Assembly (NCBI GenBank): GCA_949130485.1
Contig: CASBWJ010000007.1
Location: forward strand, 1 to 64,000
Origin: Agelas oroides
Taxonomy: Eukaryota > Porifera > Demospongiae > Agelasida > Agelasidae
DNA length: 64,000 nucleotides
Direction of reading: 5' to 3'
This document shows positions 42,001-54,000 of this stretch, piece after piece. The translations under genes and the position numbers were made by a program. The notes below the pieces were generated by a model, which was given only the letters and a program-made list of their open reading frames with translations, searched no databases and was not told where the DNA came from. Numbering within the stretch: position 1 is the first letter of the stretch; each line of letters opens with the position of its first letter.

Positions 42001-45000
42001 CGCTTCTTTTCGTGTAGCGGTTCATAAGCTCCTGATAGATGTAATCTTTTATAGGATAGTTCCATAGTGGCATATATGCGTGTAACCATATATACTTAAA
42101 AATGACCATTCTATACAGAACATAAATGCTGAATCCTCACCAGCCAGCCGCAGAGGAGGTTGGAAGCTAGTAATTAGTGATGCGCGTGGGATAGCAATTA
42201 GTGCTACGTAATGACGTAATCATACGGGCTACCATGGAGGCCCATAGTGAAATGTGAAATCGATTTACACAACGGTGTCCTCGCTTGTTTGGAAAGAAAC
42301 TCGCTCAGTGGACACTGCTAGGTGAGCTCTAGATCGCCTGCTATAATCCTTCGTTATAAGTGAAGCATTCAAGCGGTTCCTTGGGAATCCCCTCAGACTA
42401 CTCTGCCCATCATCAAATGCCACAGTGGGCGATCTAGATTTCACCTGGCGGTATCTACTGAGTGAGTTTCATTCTGAGCAAGTGAGGGTGCGTAGTGTAA
42501 ATCGATTTCACATTTCAGTATGGGCCTCAATGGCTGATTATGTTATCACGTAGCTATCCCACGCACATCACTAATTACTAGCTTCCAACTTCCTCTGAGC
42601 TAGCCGTTAATATGGCAACAACTATAAAACTAGTATTTATTGAGACTAAATGTGTGGTGACGTTGGTCCATCACATGTAACATTACACAACAATATCTTT
42701 TGAATTCAGATTATTCTTACCCAGTGTAACTGTAACAGGTCCTACCACAGGACTTGGAAGGTGTGGAGAGAGAGCCACCATTGTGATGGTGTAGGTCACA
42801 CCAACCATGCGATTATCTATGGTAATGTTAGTTGCTGATGCACCAACATCCACACTACCACTGTCATCAGCTCCACTGTAGTATATGCGGTACCCAGTCA
42901 GGTTAGCCAAGGAGGCTGGTGGGGTCCATGAGACTCTGAAGCTCACAGGCTCTTGTGGCAGTTGATCAGTAGTGAGGTCATTGGGGCTGTCTACAGCTGT
43001 ACAGAGGAAAATAATGTGCACCAAAGATGTAATAGCAAGAACTGCCAAAGAAGCCCACAGTGAATGATTAAAACCTTTTTTGCCTCACATAGTTGGCAGG
43101 TGTGAGTCCTTTGACAAAGGGGATGGAGACTGTTGCTTCTAGGCCAGGTCTGTTTCTGTCAGTCTCCATCCCCTTTTATCAAAGGAGTCAGTGAAGGATG
43201 TGTGCCAAAGTGGGAATCAGAGTCTGTTTCAATACCAACTGAACTCTAGGCTCTTCCTCAGCACCGTCAGACTGAGGGTGCATCCCTTGTCAGGATTGGA
43301 CAAATCATACGATGCAGAATCTGGCAGAACCTTATAAACAAAATGTACTAAACACCATACAAATTGTTGTAATGGTGAAGTAGAGAAGTCAGGTGTCACA
43401 CAATATACAGGAGAAGAATTGGCTATCTTGTGCTTTTTTCTGTATTGCATGAAGACCAGCACAGACTTGTCCAACTGTTGCAGTCAAGTTCTTTTCCTAG
43501 TTACCATGTTAAAGTTCTATAAACAACTACAATGATGTGTGTCCGTGGTTATTTGAACCTTAATTATCTGACACCTCAATTATTTGAACAAGCCACATCC
43601 ACATTTACAAGCCATGTGGGGTTGTGGCAATTGCCAAATCTTGCAAAATGGCCATCAGAACAACACAGAGCACCAAAAAGAAGAGAAAGGTATTGAAGCT
43701 GGATATTTGCATGCTGACAGCCATCTTGCACTGTCATTTTGAAGCATACAAAATTGGACAATAGACTCCAGTCGCACAAGCTTGAAGAATTCTTGGAAAA
43801 AATATGGTCGACAGGGACATGAAGAAAACAAAGACAATGAAGAATGGTGAGTATGCAGAGCTAGACGAAGTTCTGTATATTTGGTTTAGGCAACAGAGGG
43901 AGAAAGCCATGCCTGTTTACTGGGCCACTACTTAAGAAAAGGCCAGGATTCTGTTTCCACAGCTCAATCTAGATGTGGAGAAGCACCATCAGTTTAAAGC
44001 TAAACATTTTTGATTGATTTCACTTATCTGAATGAATTTACTTATCTGAACACTTCCCAAGTGTAACTTAAGATACACTGTACTTCTGGTTTTTCTTATT
44101 CGGCTCAGTGTGTGCTTTTTCCAAACTGTCATTAGAACTAGAGGAGCTTAGCTGAGTGGTTTCTCTTCTCTTAACTTTGAAACAAGAAACCAAGCAGTTG
44201 TATGGTGTAGGTAGATATACTGGAGCCCTCTCAGTTAAAGGGCTCCCTAGCAACTTCACTCAGCATTTTGAAATGCATAGTTGTAATTCTTACCTACTAC
44301 TGCTAGCATTCCACTAGATGAAGATGGTTTGTTGTTGGAGACATTGCACTCATACTCTCCCACCAGTCTCCCTGTCACTGTCAGTGTGTGAGTGTAGGTG
44401 GCTGTCTCTGCATCTGTCAATACTTGAGAAGTGATGTTGTGAGCACTGTCCTCAGTCACTGCACTGTTGTTCACTGTCCAGGAGACAGTAGTGGCAGGAC
44501 CACCAGTGGAGGTGCAGGTGAGAGTGAATGCTGGAGTAGTGGCATTCAGTGCTGATGTTAGCTGAAATTGCACGGAGGCTACGACAACATCTCCTGTGGA
44601 GGAAATTCAATGTAATAGCAATACAGTAATTAAAACGCAGATTACCTCAAGATGTGTGCAGATACATACGTAGCTCTAAGCTGGAGTGTATCACATGCAT
44701 GTATGCTTGAAGGATCATGACATCATCAAGCCTCCTTGCATTTCACTGTAGTTAATAACATGTTATCAATTTTATAAGTTTCAGCACTGTGAGGGTACAC
44801 ATTTCTTTATGGCCACACAAAAAACATTCTATTTATAGCTGTTCACACAGACAACTAGGAAATGATATATGACATCATTATGGTTAATACTGCCTCCCAA
44901 CTGCCTATGATGAGCATCTAGGTAGTCCAGTTGCTTTAATATGCTGACATTTCTAATGGTCATCTTTTATTGTCACAAGCTGGTTTCCTGAGAATACCCA

Positions 45001-48000
45001 CCAGTATCAGCTGTATACACTCCAAAATAAGCTTTATGTGTGCCTTAATTTTGATCAGGTATCTCACAGCAGTATGCCCCAGCTACTCCACCTCTCCTGT
45101 GGTGCATAAGTACCATCATCCGACCTCTTGTTCTGTAGAACTCCCACTGATCACCCATGTTTGGAACCGTGGTTCCATTGGGGAAGAACCAGTGCCCTGG
45201 GGGAGGCCCACTAGCACCAGTATAAGGACTTCGGCTGTATACACTCCAACATTTTACTTGACACATTTTACTGTAGTCAACCACAATTACAGAAATGATG
45301 ACCAACTGAATTTTGTTACTCACCAGTGCTTGTTGTGTACACTCCAATGTACATGATCTGATCAACACCTGTTGTATCAGGTATCACACAGTGGTAGATT
45401 CCATCCACTCCACCGCTTCTACGGTGAAGCCGTACCATGCTAGGACCTCTGTTTCTGTAGAACTCCCACATCATAAGTGGTGGTTGATTATTGATTTGAA
45501 AACTAAAATTGGGAACCACAGTTCCATTGGGGAAGAACCAGTCCCCTAAGGGCATCCTAAGTGGAGTGTCAGAACTTCGGCAACAAGCAGGAAGGTTAGT
45601 CAGGCAAAGAATTGACTCATGAGATTCACCAATATTGTCCAAGAGTACTAAACCATGATTTGGGATGATAACACCATTAAAAACAACAACATCTGTGGGT
45701 CAGAATGTGCTCACGTTAATAAAAGAAAAAAATTACACATAAGTCGTCAACCATAAGTGTCGCACAGACTCACTTCGTGGAGGTGATGTTGTCTCAGTGA
45801 CAGTGGTACTGAATGGTCCAGTGACTCCAGTGCTGGTAACTGCTGCCACCTGAATGGAGTAGCTGGTAGAGGGTACCAGCAGTGTTGCAGTGTAGGTTCT
45901 CTCACTCTGGCCAGTCCCAGACACAGAAACACTCACTGGAGTGTCACCACCTGTGCTGTAGTGTACTGTGTATCCTGTAATGTTACTGCTGCGATTAATG
46001 CAAGGGATACGGCCCCATCGAATGAGAATGCTGACAGGGCTGGTAGCCATGGTAGTGACCTCCGTGGGTGGCTCACCAGGAGCTGAGGGTTAGAGAAAAT
46101 AAGTGACTTATGAAACTCAGGTGAGAGTCAAATCAGAAAAAACTTGTTTAACTCACTGCATGGGGAAATAATTGATATGTCACTGTTTATTAATTATTGA
46201 AAACATGGCAATTATACAATTATAGAAGACAATGCAATTTTCAATCTGGTCATTACGCGCAACTGCATCAGCTGCTAGAAACCTGTACTTGAGGATTGCA
46301 CAGCTCAACAGCAGGAGCCACCTTGAAATCACCCTGTGAGACATGCTTAATGTGGAAATTATTATTAGTGCTATCTTGTCCGAGGTCAAGCGTGGTAGTG
46401 AGCCCTGGGCAGTGCCATCAGTGTGATTTGTGTAGATAGTGTGCTACTAAGCTTGACCAGTTGGCTTATCACTGCCTAGTAAGCTGTTTCTACTCATTTA
46501 AAGCCATTCTCTGCTGGCTATATATACATCATAACTTACTAACAATATGAAACGCTGTCAACTTTCCCAGTTTACTTACAGTGGCGATAGAATTAGCCAA
46601 TTGCCAATTTATTCGAACGTAGAACTCCTACTTCAAGAGAAAACTGGAGGCTGTTTGCTTGCTGCGTTGAGAAAAAGTTTTGTGTATGGTGGCACCTGCC
46701 CATACACAATGACTCATGAACTAGTACCGCCTTTCCTGCTTTCCTAGTGTGATGATGTCAATCAAAGGTTTGGCCTAGCCTCATTACTAATCAAAATGAA
46801 GGGGCATACCCACCAGTCTCGCTAAGCTTCTTGGCTTTGTGCAGTAAGTACACATACAGTGGAACCTCTATAATGTGGACACCATGCATTGGTGCCATCT
46901 AAAGAGGTGTCCCTACTTCGGAGGCTTCCGATATATTTACGGAATAGTGAAGTGTCCACATTTCGGAGAGCTGTAAAGTATTACGTGTAATGCAGATTCA
47001 ATCCGGACTGCAACATTTTGTCCTGTATAATGAGGTGTCCGCTATAGAGAATGTCCATTAGGGGAGGTTCCACTATAATACTTTACGGACCATTAAAGTG
47101 ACCTCCTGTGTGCAATGAGTTAAGAGTTCAAGCTACTGGAGTCCATGATGCTTTTTGTTATACCATGCATGGATTCAATGTCCATGGTCACTTGGTCAAG
47201 AGTTGGATTATACTGTAAATCATGTCATACGCACAAGTCATTGAATCATATATGCATGTATATGATTGATCAGAGGTAGCAGCAAGAATTGTGCATGGAC
47301 AGAATATAAGCACATAAGAAATAGTTCAGGTACTACCAATGCATATGAAAAAAATATTTCATGGCTCGATCATAAAAGCATTTGATTTCTGCACAGTTTA
47401 GAGTTGTAGCCCATGGTAAAGGAGCATATGGTATTTGTGAAAAACGGAGTGGAGGCTAGGGAGCAAGGTTGGTGTGTAAATAAGTCCAAAGATCAGCTAG
47501 TACACTTGATAAAATGATGATAATAGCTGATAGCTCGACTTTTAAGTGATGAAGAGTAGGTTGAAGCTACAGCTGCACACTTACCAAGAAGACAAAATGA
47601 ACAAGTTAACTTAAGCACCAGTTGAATTTTTCATGTATAAGATGAAAAGATGGGATAGGAAGCATTTCAGCCTACTTTTGAAGGAGGATGAGGAGTGACT
47701 GTTTACAATTGAGGCAGGCAGAGAGTTCCAAAAAGGTATAACATTGATAAAAAAGAAGTACTTATAAGATGTCCTTGCAAAAGAAGTGTATAAAATTTTA
47801 CTGTGTGGATAACAAGGAGAGGGATGAGGGTGAGGGGTAAACATAGAGGGAGGAATGCAAGAGAAATTGTTCAGTATGTTGAAACAGACTTTGCTTGTAT
47901 GTATATATGTATGTGTGTATGTGTGCATGTCCGTACGGGTTTATGGTTGGAGTATACGAGGTTTACATACCCCACTGCCATATGCATGTGCTCTTTGCGA

Positions 48001-51000
48001 CAACGAGAAGCTAGGAAGGCCATTTACCAAGACAGTTAACTTACTGTATGGCAGAGAAAATACACAAGATCTGGCCACACAATACTAAGGCAGGCCAGTG
48101 TTGTCGTGGAGAGACTCCTCAATGAAGATAAGCTTGCTTACTGTTCGATTTTCCTCCGTATGTTAGACCATGCTTGTCTTTCCACTGTCACTCACTGTCA
48201 CAAAAAACCTACTAACCTATTTCCACATCTGCGTAAGGCACGATGCACCTGTGTAAACCTAGTAATACGTATCACGACTATTGTAATCATTACATAATGT
48301 TGCACTCTCGGCATTGCAACTACTGACATGCCATGAGCATGATGTACGCAAATACCTCAGTATAGTTGTTGTGTTTATCATGATTGGTGTACAATCTTGG
48401 TATGGCTAATTCCACTTATGTTGCATACTAAATATTAACCAGATATTGACAATGTACACAAGCCAATAAATTTCAGTTCAAGCAACTGTTTCTACACACA
48501 TAACAATGGCTACAATGGCAGCATCCAAACATAAAAACTGACCCCCCCCCCCCCCCCCCCAGAAGCCACAGTGGTGTTGCTCTACATCTGTCTGAGAACC
48601 AATCTAAAGAATTTTGGATCCCTTTTCATTTGGAACATACTTTGGACCTCTCAGAATCTTGACCAACATCCTTGTTCCTCCAAGACTACTTGACCAGAAA
48701 AAGGGAGTTACATAAGACCTTGGACCTGGCTGAACATGCAATAACTAAGGCATTGCAAGGAACAAAAGCAGTCTAGTGGGTAGGAACCCAAGAGGTTTTG
48801 GGTTCCTACCCACTTCCGCACTAAAGATATGCCTTGGAGGCATGGCATATTCATTCACAGCCCTACCCTATGAACAGCCTGTTATCTCAGCCCTACAATC
48901 TGCTGATCTAGCCCTCAGCTACACCTGACTCAGCTACCGTATAGCGGGAAATTTTTGCGAGGCAGAATTTTTTTTCGCAATTATCGCGATCAAACACTAG
49001 CTCGCGAAAATTTCTTCCTCCAAAACCTTCAAGTTAAGGAAGCCAAGCACATTGTCGTCGAGCTGTGGATCCAGTAACTCAACAGAAAATTGACTCATTT
49101 TGTTGTTGAGCAAACTGCGGAAATTTTTCGCGACCTACAATCAACTCGCCTGTTGTCACTGCAACTACAAATGGATCCTTGGAGTTAGCTCGCTCCCTTT
49201 GACATGGGAGCTCTTCATCAACAGTGACCTATGCGCTTTGATAAGCGTAGTAGCCTCTTACTACCTTTTCGACGTTGAAATACACGCTGAGTTCCCTGGC
49301 AGGGTCGCCATTTCCAAGCGTGAAAGTGTGGTCAGAGATCGCGACCTTGAAATTTTTTCCTGTCGTGTTTGTTGGTGATTCGTGAAAATTTATGCTAGTA
49401 AAAATTTCCCACTATACGGTATGTGAACTCACCGTCCCCCTTCCTTTCTCCACTCTTCTATTCTTGAGTTACTGTATTTTTAATTGTTGCCTACCTGCTT
49501 CCCAATTATTGCCTACTTCCTGTCATGCATCTAATTAGGCTCTTGTAACGTCTTACTCATATCATTGATGACTGCTATGTATAGTTTGTTGAAACATTTG
49601 GGTGAGTTAATATCTCTTGGCTAGTGTACAATGTCCATATGTGGTACTTACAAACAAGATGGTGATGCAACTACGTATTGAGGCATATATATACAGTGCC
49701 AAGGATGGAGGCTAGAGAAGAGCATGTACCTTTAATCTCTCGAAAATACGCCCATGGGCGATGAACTTAAATGCCTCCTAAAAGAGGGGGGTGGGTGTAT
49801 TTTCGAGAGTTGTCTTTCAAAAATACGCCCACCTCATTCACACACAGTCTAGCTCTTGTTATGTGCGCATGAAGTGATTGTGCAATGCTCTTTTGTCATG
49901 GGCTTGCTTACGCAATAACAGCAAATGGTGTCTGCCTTCATTTGTTAGTCCCTCCCCTTGCACAGTGCTGCTTCTTCAGTGTTTCTTGCCTAGCATAAAT
50001 ACGTAGGCGTACTTTCAAGAGAAAAGCACCCTTTGCAACAACTTCATTCAAAAAAGGGGGGTGGGCGTATTTTCAAGGGTGGACTTATGTTCGGGAGATT
50101 ACGGTAACTCCAATAGAGCCCGTAGTCCAAAAAATTATAGTAACATACAACAACACCCAGTCACGTGGTGTAGCTAGTCTGGCTACATGAGACTATGCTG
50201 CAGCAACAATGGCTTCTGCCTACGCAGCTGTGCTTGATTTTGTCAGTTGGAGTACTTCATCTGGCAGCAACATGCAGGTGTGCATGGTAAGCTGTGTGGC
50301 AAGCACGCCTGCAACTCTCAAAAGGTGAACATACAGAAGAATGATGCCGCAATCTATTCGAACAAACTTAGGTAGCGCAAAACAACAAACTATTTTATGT
50401 CTTCAAGGGTTGATACAATTTCATTGTAGCTTGGCTTAGCCTAATGGGCCAAAAGTGCCAATCAGGCAGACTGTAACAACCTGGATACTGGGCTGACTCA
50501 TACTCCAAAGTGCTGCCTAGCAAAGTCCATATGGCAGTAAATTTCGCCTAGTTTCAAATTTTACGTAATTACACTAGCCACCCATTCTTATTCACTCTTG
50601 ACATTGGTATTGGGAATAGCAAAGCAATCGCATCATCTCTTAGAAGAATCACTTGAGTTGATACTAATTGTATGACATACCGTTGTTATATTGATGGCAA
50701 TATATCTTATCCACACTCCAACATACCATCTGCCATGGTTACGATGTTCACACTGCTCTCCTCACTCCTCCCAGCATCATTCACTGCCACCACAGTCACA
50801 GTGTAGTTACTGAACTCCTGCAGTCCTGTCAGTGTGTACTGCCTGGTAGTACCATTCACAGTAATGGTGTTGGTGTGGTTGAACCCACTGCAAGGTCCCT
50901 GGTAGGAGAATGACACCTCATAGCTGTCCACAACCTCCCCCTCTGGCTGGGTCCAGGTGACGGTGATGGATGTGGGGGACTGGGAGACTGCCATGGTGAT

Positions 51001-54000
51001 GGTAGGGGCAGAGGGAGGTGGGACTGGGGGATGGAAGAAACAGATACACATATGAATGTCCCAGCAATCAACTATATTTCAAGTGTTAGTACTTGTCTTA
51101 CCTACAGTAATACTTAGTGTTGCTGACTGTCCTTCACTCGATACAATGAATGGTGATGGTGAATCAGGACTTGCAGTGGCATTACAGGTATAGTTACTAG
51201 AGTCACTGATCATCAAATTGCTGATATAAAATGTAGCACTGTATGTAGGAAAAGAGCCAGTCACAGGTGAGACTGTATAACGACTGGTATTAGTGATAGC
51301 CACTCCATCTGATGCACTCCATACAACACCAACTGTAACACTGGAGTCCACTGTGTTGACCAGACGAATCAAGCATTTCAGTGTAACATTTCCTCCAACA
51401 TAGAGAGCCCTAGTTGGATCTCGGGTGATAGTCACAACTGGAGTGGCAACTAAAAAAACCAAACAAACATAGAAATGCAGAAATATGTAATTACTTTGTT
51501 TTCTATCAATTTTCCATACACTCTTATGTTGTCAGTAGGCAAGCATGAACACAATGCCATACTGTCTCAGTGGCGAAGGAAGATAATTTAGATTGGGGGG
51601 TTGAGTATGAGTTGGATGCGTAAGCACGCAGCAGCTAGGGGGGTCTGGAAGTATGCATCCTTAGTAAAAATTTTATATTACATGCTCTTAGATTGCGTCC
51701 ATTTTTGAGCCAAAAAGCCACTAGAATAGTTCTTTCAGTATAGCGATTGCAGATTAGCAGCTAGACAAGGGCATGCAGCCAGGCCAAGTGTAAATATCGC
51801 ATTTCACGTCACGGCTACAAATTTTCGAGTTTACATTCTGGGTACACCGAGGTACATCGAACAATTGTGGATTTGAACGATGCCGCTGCTCAGCCAATGG
51901 TCAAATTTGTGCTGCAAGTTGAAAAGGTAGCAATACGGATATTACACATAGGCCAATAGTCTGAGAGCAATGCTCCCCTTTTGTGCATGTTGTGTGGGCA
52001 ACTGCCCCAACGGCCTCATTAAACCACATTCTGCCACAAGCTTTTTATGTGCAATCTCAATAGTTGTCCTGGTTTCAGGCTCCAGACTATTTCTATGACA
52101 GGTACATGTATTAGAAGTGGGAATAGATACACTCACCTTGGACAGTCACATTTCTTGTGGCAGTAACTGTTGATGAAGGTGTGTCAGTTGTTGACTGACA
52201 GGTGTACTGTCCTCCATGGGATGTGTGCAGAGGGTTGAATGAGAGGGTGAGGGTGGTGGTAGAGCTGGTGGTTCTCTGAGTCCCCACTGTGATGTTACTA
52301 CCATTGGTCACTGCAGTATCATTACTGGAGTACAGCCATTGAACAGTTGGTAGTACATTAGCCTCAACAGGACAGGTCAGGTTGTAGGCCTCTCCAGAAG
52401 TTGGTACACCAGAGCTCATGATGGTGATGTTGTGGAGTAGCTCTGTAGAAAATACACATAATAAACCAACAAGATAATAAAATTACAATTACTGTCAGAA
52501 TGTCACGCCTAGGGAACCACAAATGGAGTGATGGGGAATGCAACTTGCTTTTGGGTCCCTGCTACTTTTCATACAGGGGGAATCCTAGCCTCGTTTCCAG
52601 GCTTCCCCTGTTTTTGTCGTTCGGTTTGTGCTCAGTATGATACACAGGAGCGGAAGTGCAGCGAAAAATGGGGAAGGCCTGGGAACAGACTAGATATTTG
52701 ATAGAGGGGTCTGCATTCAAATAATACACTCGACTTCATCATCGAGCGCTCCATTGCTAGGCAAGGCCCCAGACGTTCACAAGATCGTGAGTACTCCGCT
52801 TGACCGGTAAGAAACTTGCTCTCAGATTTATTGCATACGTCTTTGTAGTTGGGTACCGCCTGCCCCCCACCCCCCCCACCTACGTCCACGTCACATGATT
52901 AGTGTTCCCAGGCCTTCCCCATTTTTCTCCGCTCTTCTGCTTTCGTGTATTTACTGAGCGCAAACCAACAAACAAAAATGGGGGAGGCCTGGGAATGCTA
53001 GAAACCAATCCAGAGTTCCAGAATTGCCCCTTTCAACAGTATTTGTTCCAACCTTGCGTGACTTGCATTGGGACAGAACAGACCAGTAAGCTAAGCTATA
53101 GCCTCGTGCCCAGGTCACATGGGAGGAGAGAGACGGCCTGGTATCGACTGCTTGCATAAGCGTGGGAATTTCCGCAATTTTTCTGTAAAATTGTAATGTT
53201 TACGTAGCTTGTCCATGTGGAATAATATATGGACTAGATATTTGAAAATTGTATACGTACAAAGCTGAGAGAAGAGCTACGACAAAACAACACTCACTCA
53301 GACAGATAAATTTGGCAATCATAAGTGATACCAATGGTGAGACTAACAAGACAATGGCATAGCACACAAATGACAGGACCTCGTAGCATACAGACTTACC
53401 AAAACTAGTTGGTAGCCGCAAGAAAGCATCTTCACCTTTGCAATTATCCTCTACTTTCATGGAGTTGGGGTACAAGGCTAGTTACATGCATGTGTAAACG
53501 TAAGTCCACACATGTACACAAAGGAGTCAAGCAGTGGGATGTCTATTAGCTTGCATTTCATGCATAGTCCAGGCATTGGAGGCTAAAAGCTTTTTATTTA
53601 CAAAATCTTCCTGGTCCTTCCTTAGAAGATCTTTCCTGCTCAAGGTGAGATATTCTTCCACTTTCAACAGAACCAAGAGTTTTGCACTGGTAAAAGGGTG
53701 CCTGCATTGAACTCAAAGTAGTTGGTGAATTAAGCATTTTAATTCTGAAAAACACATTCGTTAATGCTAGTACTCAAGGTTGAATGGCTGGCTGGTGTGA
53801 TAAGTATAAATCGTTTCATGGCCTTCCCTGCCATGGCCTTTCCTTTGCTTAGCTGATCTCTGATTTTGCGATGACTTTGGCACACTTCTGGAAGTATTTG
53901 GAATAATCCATGTTCACAATGAGTAGCAGTACAATTCTAAACGGAATGATATACTGAGATGCAAAAATACTTTCTGCTCAAGAGTCACAATTGTGCAATT

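Noticed and set aside
46180-46389. Possible signal-peptide exon ([10 protein letters not shown]) upstream of the FN3 and V-like exons
   Set aside because: The available donors leave phase 2, but the next exon needs phase 1.
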